NCBI GenBank assembly: GCA_026545765.1
Contig: CM048840.1
Coordinates: forward strand, 31,314,765-31,378,764
DNA length: 64,000 bases
DNA from: Plantago major
Lineage: Eukaryota > Streptophyta > Magnoliopsida > Lamiales > Plantaginaceae
Direction: 5' to 3'
The translations under genes and the position numbers were made by a program. Each line of letters opens with the position of its first letter. Position 1 is the stretch's first letter. The notes beneath the pieces are model-generated. The model was not told the origin of the DNA, made no database searches, and saw only the letters and a list, made by a program, of their open reading frames with translations. Shown here piece after piece: positions 34,265-44,041 of the stretch.

Positions 34265-34755
34265 TACTAGTGAGGGAATCAAGCCGCTCGCGAAAAAGCC
34301 CGATCGAGCTCGAGATCGGTCAACGTGAGCTTGCTCTCGAGCAAGCTTGTCTCATTGTCGAGCTTGAATCGATCACCCTGGCAAAATGCTCAAAGCTCGC
34401 GAGCTACTCGTGAGTAATAATTAATTTACTATATATTTAAATTTATTTATTTACATATACATAAATAAAAAGTAAAAACCCTAGTCCCTAACTTAAGCTA
34501 TCTAAAAATCAAAACTGTGTAAAATTTTGGAACAAATGAGTTCATTTTCGAGCTCTAACGAGTCGAACGCTCACGAGCAAAAGCAAGTCGAGCTTATCGA
34601 ACTGTTCGCGAGCAACTCGATATTTTAATGAGCCGATCACGAGCACAATTATGAAAAGCTCGACGATCACGAACAGACCTGAAATTTTGACGATCAATGA
34701 TCCATTAAGCCAAAGCTCGGCTCGGCTCGGCTCGGCTCGGCTCGTTAACACCCCC
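34265..34755. repeat. TCGAGC-rich dispersed repeat
   Basis: About 490 bases are dense in CTCGCGAGC, TCGAGCTTG and ending in repeated GGCTC units (GGCTCGGCTCGGCTCG), then GTTAACACCCCCTACT. The left edge (GAGGGAATCAAGCCG) and the inverse complement of the right edge (GGGGGTGTTAACGAGCCG) are loosely similar, as for terminal inverted repeats. CTAGT borders both sides imperfectly. This is possibly a non-autonomous DNA transposon; the class is uncertain. Relatives lie at 20870-21065 and 17100-17520. Confidence 0.45.
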
Positions 34756-34769
34756 TACTCCTAGTAAAC

Positions 34770-35403
34770 TTATTCCTGCTGAAATTTGAGTTTTGATAAA
34801 CTGGCGGACTATTCTTTCAATCACTGATGAAAAAATTGAGCATGTACTTTTTTATTACTTAAAAGAATAAATAAACTAGGATCATTTTGTATTTTTACCA
34901 GACGAAAAAGGGAGATGCACCTTGGCCATGGAGTCATGGACCACGTTAGTCCATCATATATATCCGATAATGACAGATAGAATAAATGCTGAGATTTGCA
35001 AGCAGAGTGCTATCAACAAGACAAGAACATGCATACTATATATGTGACAGGACAAGGTATTCGGCCAATCATTTTTGGGCTGCATTATGTACTTGGATCA
35101 TTTTTATTCATGCTAGAATTAGTGTACAATCAGGGGGACGAATCTCTTTTAAGGAAACTGTGCTTGCATAGGCCTCGGTTCCTCATTGGTTTGTTGTTTT
35201 ACATTCGTTTTTCATTGAGCCGGAAATGAAGGTCGTAAACCTTAAGAGCTAAGTGCTGTCAATGGCAATGCACTCTACAGTCTCTTTGCAAGCAAAATCT
35301 ATAGATGGAAAGTTGTTTGCATAATTGTACTATTTGTAACACTTGTTCCATTGATGAATATTCATACATTCTGGTGGAAATAATTGTACATTTCTTCTTA
35401 TTA
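34770..35403. other. Intergenic DNA
   Basis: No gene or repeat is recognised. Frames of 61-77 codons at 34986-35229 overlap one another and look like chance. Confidence 0.4.
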
Positions 35404-35898
35404 TCAAGATTTCCTCCCATATCCCATGTTATTCATCACCCAACCTTGATAAACGACGTTGTTAATGACCATCGAAAGATCATCAATCTTTCTAGTCAAC
35501 ATGGAAGGCACAATCATGTCAACATTCGTCATCGAATGGCTGCACCTCTGTCCCATTTGAATTATATGCGTCATAAAATTCTCAAGGGACTTAGAGTTCG
35601 AAATCAGGTTAATTGGCTTCAGATCGGTCAGCGTTTGTAGAGTTGACTTCATGTCATATAGGTCTTGAGTAAGGCCTTTGAAACAAGGCTCTGTCCTGAT
35701 CAGGTTGAGCATGAATTGCACGAACTGTTCGGTTTCATGAACTTCTCGGATGCTCATAGAGATTGCATCTTGTGTTGTCATCTTTAGATTTTTTGCTTTG
35801 GTCGTGTAGTCAAACTCGGAGTTTCCTGCGGCAGAGGCTCGTGTTGTTGCAAGGATGACAAGCAAGATTGTTGAGAGTGTAGTTGAGGATTTGAACAT
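35404..35898 (-). CDS. Small secreted protein, paralogue 2
   Basis: An intact single-exon protein of 164 residues has a signal peptide (STILLVILATTRASAAG) and the same architecture as the gene at 32610-33113. Compared with that copy it lacks about ten residues before EPC and has a different C-terminus (GYGRKS). SIREVHETEQFVQFM and LTRKIDDLSMVIN are identical in both. Both cysteines are kept. The pair arose by local duplication in the same orientation, about 2.8 kb apart. A TATA-like AATAAAT lies about 120 bases upstream. Retention of two open frames and of strongly conserved blocks suggests both are under selection (inference). The function is unknown. Confidence 0.72.
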   Translation of the reverse strand: MFKSSTTLSTILLVILATTRASAAGNSEFDYTTKAKNLKMTTQDAISMSIREVHETEQFVQFMLNLIRTEPCFKGLTQDLYDMKSTLQTLTDLKPINLISNSKSLENFMTHIIQMGQRCSHSMTNVDMIVPSMLTRKIDDLSMVINNVVYQGWVMNNMGYGRKS

Positions 35899-36464
35899 TT
35901 TGTGATGCAGTATTTTGTTTCTTTTTTTGGTTTAATTTCAAGGAATTTGAGAATGAAATTAATATTGTTTCAAGTGTGAGTCAATTGTTTGAAATGCCAG
36001 AATTTATTGTGGGATTTCGTGATTGAATAGGGTCATAAGGAAGGAGAGGTTATGAGGTGCTTTTGGTGCGGCTTTGAGTTTGTTGTGCAAATGAGAAAGC
36101 TGTTTTCAACAACCATTTTCTTCTGACAAACAAACACTCGATCAATTCCGAGAAACAAACATTCTATTAATTTTGGGAATATCATGCCATTAGGATTCGA
36201 TCCCACACCTACTTCACCTCGAAATGGATATCACTTCGAAAAGGAGCCTCGATATGTTAAAATAGTAATGAATCTTTCGAGAGAATTAATGATAGTGCAT
36301 TTGGAGACTTTGAGTATTGTTTCTTCATTTCTTTATTTACAGTCATACAAGAGAAAATAGGATTGGTACTACTTGTGTTAAACTCAAATGCAGAAGAAAC
36401 TTTCTGTAACAGATAGCTCATCTAGGTTAATATATTTAGTCTTCATTTTGATACTGCGTCCATA
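35899..36464. other. Upstream region of paralogue 2
   Basis: Non-coding. The first 200 bases share short blocks with the region upstream of paralogue 1. The rest up to the ACATA target site of the copia element shows nothing recognisable. Confidence 0.4.
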
Positions 36465-36469
36465 ACATA

Positions 36470-36969
36470 TGTTAGTCAAACTAATCAATCACAGACGAAT
36501 TAGCGAGAACTAAGGATAATATTGAAAATGGCGATTAACAATAATTGAGCACAATTCAACACAATCAAAGCAAGAAACGAAACAACAAGATCAACACAAG
36601 ATATAACGAGCTTCGGCATGCCACATCGGCCTACTGCTCGGGAGAAAATCAATCACGATTCCACTAATCAATCGAATCAAAATTACACGCTTACAGAGCC
36701 TTGATCGAAGCTTCAGTCGAACAAGCACAGCTCACAATCCGAGCTATCACACTTGATACAAGCTTATCTCGATCCTAACCGCTCTACTTCTTCCTTTTGA
36801 TTACAAGTGAAAGAATTACAGAAGAAAAATGAATCATCCTCTGTTTTCAGAAGAAAACCGCTTAAATAAACAGAAACTGAATTGTAACTGCTTTTTGTTT
36901 CATCCTTGCAAAAGAGTCCTTTAACTTCTCAAGTTTTGCAAACAACACCCAAGACTTCCAGAAATAACA
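36470..36969 (-). repeat. 3' LTR of the copia element
   Basis: This is the left LTR on the plus strand and the 3' LTR in element orientation. In that orientation it starts TGTTATTTCTGGAAG and ends TTGACTAACA. It is preceded by the polypurine tract at 36970-36982. Confidence 0.95.
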
Positions 36970-36982
36970 ATCTCCACCTTGG
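36970..36982 (-). promoter_or_regulatory. Polypurine tract of the copia element
   Basis: On the minus strand CCAAGGTGGAGAT immediately precedes the LTR start TGTTATT. This form (AAGGTGGAGATTGTT) is common in plant copia elements. Confidence 0.85.
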
Positions 36983-37110
36983 ATGCAAAACTCCTCCTTC
37001 AACTTCATAGTGGAATCATGTTGTCCTTCTCCAAGAACTTGCTATCACACAGACAGCAGGGTAATCACCAAAACTTCATCCTTGATCATCTGAGATGTCA
37101 CAAAGACAAC

Positions 37111-37488
37111 TCAGATTTCCATCAAGCCAACAACCTCCACACAAAACCTGAATTTGTTAAGTGGTAAGGCTTTTATAAGCATGTCAGAAGCATTCTTCTC
37201 AGTAGATATTTTTTGAACTTTTATTTCTCCATTCTCAATCACTTCCCTGATGAAATGGAATCCAACATCAATGTGTTTAGTCCTTTCATGACACATTTGA
37301 TGTTTCATAAGACACAAAGCGCTTTGACTGTCACAATGCACAGGAATCTTGTCTTGTTTCAATCCAAAATCTGCAAGAATTCCTTTAAGCCATTGAGCTT
37401 CCTTGATTATACCTAGCCATATACTCAACTTGTAGTAGATAGAGCCACCACCGATCAAGGTTTGATTTCCAACTAATGGCGTAACCAA
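37111..37488 (-). pseudogene. Copia RNase H, C-terminal part
   Basis: The minus-strand frame carries EAQWLKGILADFGLKQDKIPVHCDSQSALCL, HERTKHIDVGFHFIREVIENG and the closing ALPLNKFRFCVEVVGLM. It covers the second half of RNase H. The first half, including the DSDYA-type catalytic motif, lies around 37540-37580 and is separated by a frameshift. Confidence 0.85.
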
Positions 37489-37525
37489 GCGAGTAAATAT
37501 AAATCCACTTTGTGATCTTACATTA

Positions 37526-39142
37526 TCAAGATTTGCGGCATAGTCGAATCAACAAATCCTCAAGATACATGTAATCTTGATGATGAGAGCTCTTATACAT
37601 TATTCCCAGATTTGCAGATCCATTTAGATATCTCAGAATCCATTTTAAAGCATCCCAATGCTTTATTCCTGGATTAGCCATATACCTGCTAGCAACTGAG
37701 ATAGCATGAGCTATATCAGGTCTACTGCAAATCATAAGATACATGATACTACCTACAGCATTTGCATATGGTACAGACTCCATATGTTTCAGTTCTTCTT
37801 CAGATTCAGGCCTCATGTTCTCAGATAATTTAAAATGAGATCCCAGGGGTATAGTAACTGGCTTTGATTCATGCATATTGAATCTCTTCACTACTTTCTT
37901 GATGTAATCATCTTGTCTCAGGTGCAGAAATCCTTTCTCTCTATCTCTGTAGATGTCCATACCTAAGATTCTCTTAGCATCACCTAAATCCTTCATATCA
38001 AACTCATTGTTGAGAGCCTTCTTAATTTCTGTGATCTGTGTACTCTCATTGCTCACAATGAGCATATCATCAACATACAGAAGTAGATAGGCTTGGATTA
38101 GAGTCTCAGATCTCTTTATGTATACACAGCTTTCATAAAGTGACCTTTCAAACCCAATCTTCAACACATAGTCATCAAACTTCCTATACCATTGTCTTGG
38201 GCTTTGTTTGAGTCCATATAATGACTTCTTGAGCAAACAAACCTTGTTCTCATTCCCTGGTAGAACAAAACCTTCTGGTTGACTCATGTATATAGTTTCC
38301 TCAAGATCTCCATGTAGAAAAGTTGTTTTTACATCAAGTTGTTGCAGTTCTAGGTTGAAATGTGCAACCATAGCTAGCAGGATTCTTATTGAAGCATGTT
38401 TAACTACAGGTGAGAAAATCTCATTGTAGTCCATCCCTTCTCTCTGTGTGAATCCCCTAGCTACCAATCTAGCCTTGTATCTCAAATACTCAGTCTCAGC
38501 AACCTCAACTTTTCTCTTAAAGAGCCATTTACAGCTTACTAGCTTCTGAGTTGAAGGTTTATTCACTAAAGACCATGTATTGTTCTTCTCCAGTGAATTT
38601 AGCTCTTCTTGCATAGCTAATATCCACTTGTCTTTGTCACTGCAAGATATTGCTTCACTGTATGTCCTTGGTTCCTGATATTCAACTTCTTCTGCAACAC
38701 TTAAAGCAAAAGAAGCCAAATCTTCAAATCCCAGCCTCACAGGTGCCTTAGGTGTTCTTCTGTATCTGTCGCTAGCTAATTGAAAATTTCTCAAAGTTTC
38801 AGCATCAACTATATTTATATTTCTTCTACCACCTGATCTTCTCAATGGTGGTGCAATATGTGGAGAGCTAGAAGAAACTCCACCTGATTCTGCATCTTCA
38901 TTCCTATGCTGGGCTGGAGTATGTAAGTGAGCATCACTGTGATCATTTGCAGGTGTTTCTCTGAGCTCATTTATAGAGTTTTCAGATAATTCCACCTCAA
39001 AATTAGCTCTTAATTCCCTGTGTGCCTTATTTCCATCATTCTGAGAGATGTATGGCATGGTTTCTTCATCAAACATCACATTTCTGCTAATGATGACTCT
39101 AGCATTCCCTTTCTCTATACACCATATCCAAGAAAGATGCAT
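37526..39142 (-). pseudogene. Copia integrase C-terminus and reverse transcriptase
   Basis: A 538-codon minus-strand frame starts in the integrase tail (ARVIISRNVMFDEE). It then runs through a variable linker into RT: WSLVNKPSTQKLVSCKWLF, ARLVARGFTQREGMDYNEIF, QLDVKTTFLHGDL, LYGLKQSPRQWY, and the catalytic YVDDMLIVS near 38060. It ends where RNase H should begin because of a frameshift near 37550. The RT domain itself looks intact. Confidence 0.9.
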
Positions 39143-40235
39143 TTAAGAGCCCTAGGCTCAAGCTTATCCTTTGTAACATGAGCATATGCCATACAACCAA
39201 ACACCTTGAGCTCAGAATAGTTGTAGGGCCTTCCATACCACAGCTCATCAGGAGTTTTAAACTTAATTGCAGAAGATGGGCACTTGTTGATTAGGAAACA
39301 GTCATTATAATCGCCTCATTGTAAATGCTTGGAGACACCTGCAGTGAACATCATACACCGTTCTCTCTAGCAGGATCCTATTCATTCTCTCTGCAAGCCC
39401 ATTTTTGGGGAGTTTCGGGGGTGAGATGTCTTTTAATGCCATTGTCCTACAAAACTTTCAATTGCTCGAAGGAATTCCGTGCCATTGTCAATCCTTAGGT
39501 GTTTAATACCTCTACCTTTCTCATTCTTCATTAGAGCATACCGGTTTTGAAAGTAACAAAAGCATCGATTTGTTCTTTAAGATATAGACCACACCTTCCT
39601 AGTGTGATCATCAATCAAGCTCAAGAAGTATCTACCTCCACCATGTGAAGAAAACGCTAATGGTCCCCATAAGTCGAATGGATATAATCAAGAGGCTCAA
39701 TTGTGTTATGAGTTGCATTTTGAAAACTATTTCTTTTGATTTTCCCGAATGCATTGTTCACACATGAAGCTTCTCTCTATACTTCTTTTATTAAATCTTG
39801 TTTCAAGCTCAATTAATCCTTTTTACTTATGTGACCAAGCCTTTTGTACAAATCGGTGCTAGCATGTGTAATAGAATGAGCATGATCATGTATAACATCA
39901 CAATCAACATAATACTGACTATTAATCCTAGAACCCTGCAGCATAATCATATCATCTTTCATAACATACATAATACCATTGCCAGAGTGGAACTTAAAGC
40001 GTTTCTTCTCTAAAGTACCAAGAGAGATAAGATTTCTCTTAAGTGCAGGGATATACCTGACATCTGTTAGGATTCTGATGGAACCATTTTGCATTTTCAA
40101 ATGTATATTGCCAATACCTTCAATGCTGCATGGCTCATTATTCCCTAGCATTACCATCCCCTTGTCTGTAGGCTTTAAGTCAGTGAACCAACTCCTATTT
40201 GGTGACATGTGAAATGCCCTGAGTCCATGATCCAT
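39143..40235 (-). pseudogene. Copia protease end, pre-integrase and degraded integrase core
   Basis: 40235-39813 is open and encodes the protease C-terminal half and pre-integrase region (DVRYIPALKRNLISLGTLE, LYKRLGHISKKD). Between 39812 and 39143 the integrase core is broken into several frames, although the region of the catalytic Glu (NGLAERMNR, about 39385-39410) can still be read. The element could not make its own integrase. Confidence 0.75.
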
Positions 40236-40855
40236 CTATCTGAATTTGTGGTATCTGCAACACTCAGTACCTGAGCATCTCCTGAGTCATCTACATTACA
40301 TGCAAACACATGAGATGCATTAGTTATGATATTGTTAAGATTTTCTGGTCTTCTCTTGAATATAGGACAGTCCTTCTTTAGGTGACCAGCTTTATGACAA
40401 TGGAAACACTTCCTCATCTCCTTGAACTCAGTATGTTGTTTGTTCTGGGGAGTCTGAACATGTTTCTTGGGATCATTAAGCTTCTTCTTCTGTTTCTGAG
40501 ATTTATGATATCTAATGTTTAGTCCTTCACCAGGCATCTCATTGCAATCCCTCTCCTTCTGTAGTTGTTTTGATCTAATTGCAGACACAACATCTGATAG
40601 AGACAACTCAGAAGAATTTCCATAGAGAAGAGCATCCTTCAAGTTATCATACACCTTAGGCAAAGCATTAATCAGTAGGATTGCCTTGTCTTCATCAGAA
40701 ATCTGCACATCAATGTTCTCTAAGTCATCAAGAGACTTATTAAACATGTCTAGTTGATCTTCAAGACTTCTTTCTTCCAGAATCTTGTATGAGTACAACT
40801 TCTGCTTCATGTACAATCGATTAGCCTTGAATTTAGTCATATAAAGACTCTCCAA
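40175..40855 (-). pseudogene. Copia gag with zinc knuckle, and protease start
   Basis: The minus-strand frame contains LESLYMTKFKANRLYMKQ, LLINALPKVYDNLKDALLYG, the CCHC knuckle CFHCHKAGHLKKDCP and, at the end, the protease active-site region WIMDSG. The frame shifts immediately after DSG. It continues from the N-terminal gag frame at 40857-41054 across a one-base shift and stop (TAA at 40857-40859). Confidence 0.85.
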
Positions 40856-40856
40856 T

Positions 40857-41054
40857 TTAAGCCAAAGTGCGAATTGAATCTTCCTTGGACACTTCCTCAG
40901 ACCTTGTCACCAAGGCGAGAATCATGGTATCGTGAGCCTTTTCTAGGATTTCATTTTTCCTCTCGTTGGTCAACTCGGTACTCATTTTATCAGCTCCTTT
41001 CAATGCTTCGATTACACCTTGTTGAACCAATGCTGCTCGATTTTCACCCTCCAT
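40857..41054 (-). pseudogene. Copia gag N-terminus
   Basis: MEGENRAALVQQGVIEAL and EKAHDTMILAL match the N-terminal gag region of Tnt1-like copia elements. The frame ends in TAA at 40857-40859, where the next gag segment continues one base over. Confidence 0.75.
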
Positions 41055-41159
41055 AATCCAAAATCATTATTCCCATTAAACCGCTCCACATCAAAACGTG
41101 TAGAACTCATGATCACTGTGATCTAACAATCAGTAAACGCAAACAATTAATCCGTTCTC

Positions 41160-41173
41160 ACAGACGGCGCCAC
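41160..41173 (-). promoter_or_regulatory. Primer binding site of the copia element
   Basis: Directly inside the 5' LTR the minus strand reads GTGGCGCCGTCTGTG. The TGGCGCCG start differs from the usual copia TGGTATCAGAGC (initiator tRNA-Met) and resembles sites assigned to tRNA-Asp in other plant elements. The tRNA assignment is tentative. Confidence 0.55.
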
Positions 41174-41174
41174 T

Positions 41175-41674
41175 TGTTAGTCAAACTAATCAATCACAGA
41201 CGAATTAGCGAGAACTAAGGATAATATTGAAAATGGCGATTAACAATAATTGAGCACAATTCAACACAATCAAAGCAAGAAACGAAACAACAAGATCAAC
41301 ACAAGATATAACGAGCTTCGGCACGCCACATCGGCCTACTGCTCAGGAGAAAATCAATCACGATTCCACTAATCAATCGAATCAAAATTACACGCTTACA
41401 GAGCCTTGATCGAAGCTTCAATCGAACAAGCACAGCTCACAATCCGAGCTATCACACTTGATACAAGCTTATCTCGATCCTAACCGCTCTACTTCTTCCT
41501 TTTGATTACAAGTGAAAGAATTACAGAAGAAAAATGAATCATCCTCTGTTTTCAGAAGAAAACCGCTTAAATAAACAGAAACTGAATTGTAACTGCTTTC
41601 TGTTTCATCCTTGCAAAGGAGTCCTTTAACTTCTCAAGTTTTACAAACAACACCCAAGACTTCCAGAAATAACA
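41175..41674 (-). repeat. 5' LTR of the copia element
   Basis: This is the right LTR on the plus strand. It is identical to 36470-36969 apart from six transitions and is followed by the ACATA duplication. Confidence 0.95.
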
Positions 41675-41679
41675 ACATA

Positions 41680-42250
41680 AGATGAAGATCGAGTTGGATA
41701 AAGCTCAACATTCTTTTCTCCCACAAGATCAACATCGAGTTGGATGTATAAGTCTCGACATTCCTTTATCCCAGGCCAGTAGTAATAGATTGCCGATTCC
41801 TAAAAAAACATAAATAAAAAAGTGTGTTAATAATATTGTATGCGTGAGTGTAACCACATACATTACAGTATAAAACAAGAATATGTTGTAGACTACCACC
41901 TCCTATTCCACAACTGAAACTAAATGGTATAATCAACCAATAAACCAATAGCATGAGATGTCGAAATTGACGAGAAGACTAATGCAGATTTGAGATCAAT
42001 GTTGAAAGTTGGGGAGAGATAGAGATTGAACTATGTTTTCCATCTTTTACCATAGTGGTTTGTCTTTGTCCACAATGGATAGCTACACACATATATAGCG
42101 GTGCGAATACTCTACACTATAAAATATTTTACTATATACCCCATTTATATGATTGGTACATCTGCAATCATTTATTATGGAAAAAATAACCATAGTTAGT
42201 AGATAAGAAATCGATACTTGTTTCAATCTACTACTACTCTTTTTTTTTTT
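41680..42250. other. Intergenic DNA
   Basis: Host flank of the copia insertion. It has repeated words (ATCGAGTTGGAT twice) but no gene. Confidence 0.4.
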
Positions 42251-42749
42251 GGTAAAATCCATTTTTGATACTCCACAGTGAGACATATCCGATTTTGGTA
42301 CTCCAGAGTGGCCATGTCCAATTTAGGTACTATTTATCAATAACTATTTACGATTAAGGTACTAAATGTAAATTAGATAGTGGGTGTGCAAATCAGTACC
42401 AAGTTACAATTAACCTAACTCCAATTTCACGTGAATTCGATTAATTGAAAGTCGATTGAAACAAAATTGATGAAAAAGCCTACAAAAAAGAATCCGCCGA
42501 GGAAGAATTTGACGCTTGTAAGTGGGACGAAGTCCACGATATCTTGCGAACGATCAATTTTCTATGTCTATCTTTCGGCGTTTGACATTCGCCCGCACGT
42601 GAATGCGACCGTGCACATCATAAATCCAATTAGTACCTAAATTGTACATGGTTATTGATAATTAGTACTACATAAATTGGACGCGATCACTCTAAAGTAT
42701 CAAAATCAGAAAAATGTATCATACTGAAGTATCAAAAATGGATTTTACC
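42251..42749. mobile_element. Foldback DNA element with long inverted arms
   Basis: GGTAAAATCCATTTTTGATA at 42251 is inversely repeated at 42749. The match extends imperfectly for about 130 bases per arm (TTTTGGTACTC / GAGTATCAAAA-type blocks). The core is non-coding. No clear target duplication is visible because the left flank is a T run. A partly similar motif (GGTTTTGGTACC and related) appears at 55815-55900. Confidence 0.65.
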
Positions 42750-43774
42750 CTCCTCTTTTTCTATTACTAAATATAAATACTCATATTACAAACCATGGAA
42801 AAATGTTTAACTAATTTAAATAAAACTATTAAATTATAAAATATTCAATTTAACATAGTAATGTCCAAAATATATAATTAATCAATTTTGCAACTGGAAA
42901 TTAATTATATAATAAAAATATGTGATCCTATATTCGATTCATTTGGATTTGCATTAAAAAGTAATCAAGATTCATCAATTTTGTTCGTAGAATACATTTT
43001 TAGTTCACGACAACACCAATCAAAGAAGATTAAACTTGTGGTGATGTTTTACCGACCACATAAAAATAACATTCTACTTTTAACAATTTGTTAAACATTA
43101 TATGTATTCAAATTGTTTTTTTTAAAAAAAAAAAAAAAAAAAGACTATCAGTCCTTAGACTAAATCAAACTCGAAAAAGGTACAAATTGGATCGGGGGTG
43201 TATTTAATGTTGAGTAAAGATAGAATTAGATTTGAAATTATTAAAATAAATAAAATAAAAAAGAGATTGTCAATTTCCACTAAATAGTTCTTCTTTGTCA
43301 ATTTTTTTAAGATAAAAGGCATTTCCATTCCTTAATGAAAACAATAGAGGACTGTTATTCGATAAACTCAGTGGCAGAATTCCAAAACTCTGTTACATCT
43401 TCTTAGTAAAGAGAAAAGGCAGAATCCCAAGATTCATAGCATCCCTATAATTACAATTCCCAGTTGCAAAATTGATTAATTGTTTATTTGGAAAATTTCT
43501 TTAATTCACAAAATCTTAAGAGAGACGTGCATTAATGAGAGACTGGAGAGACGGATTGATAATTTTAATTACATGTATAATGTTTTAAGCAATACGAGTA
43601 ATGTTTGTCTTTTTTAGTTTCTCCATAAAACCGTCTCTCAGGAGACTTAGGCTCTTTTTCAAATTTAATTTGAAATTCTTGGATGGATGGGCAATCGAAT
43701 CGAATGAAATCAAACGAATGCAATCAAACGAATCAAGAAATTACATTTGTCCCATTTTTAATAATAATGAATAC
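42750..43774. other. AT-rich intergenic DNA
   Basis: No gene. There is a poly(A) run near 43123-43142, otherwise nothing recognised. Confidence 0.4.
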
Positions 43775-44041
43775 TACATCCGTCCATTAATAAATTAAAT
43801 AAGGAGACTTTTTCGACGATCAGATTACTATAAATTACACGACAAAAGAATATAATAAAATTATATTATAAAAATAAATTAAGTATATTTGACTAACATA
43901 ACTTTGTTTTATACTTTTTTGTGCGTAATTTGCAAGTAATTTACGATTTAAGTTCGAGAAAAAAATTCTCCTTAGAAAAATCGATTGTTAGTGTAATATA
44001 GCGTCCGAGGAAGATAACATGGAAACTAATACGGAGGAATA
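43775..44041. mobile_element. Stowaway-like MITE, second copy of the 21210 family
   Basis: It begins TACATCCGTCC and ends ACGGAGGAATA with TA borders. The internal block (AAATTAAGTATATTT, CATAACTTTGTTTTATAC, GTAATTTGC-AGTAATTTACG) is shared with 21210-21446. The ends are more diverged than the interior. Confidence 0.65.

Larger units (their letters stand above)
36465..41679 (-). mobile_element. Young Ty1-copia retrotransposon, complete ends, decayed coding region
   Basis: Two 500-base LTRs (36470-36969 and 41175-41674) flank gag and pol domains, all on the minus strand. The target-site duplication is ACATA (36465-36469 and 41675-41679). The LTRs begin TGTTA and end AACA in both orientations. 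They differ at six positions, all transitions, about 1.2% divergence. At an assumed 1.3e-8 substitutions per site per year this would be roughly half a million years. The coding region nevertheless has several frameshifts and stops, so the copy is either replicated in trans or decayed quickly. Confidence 0.95.
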
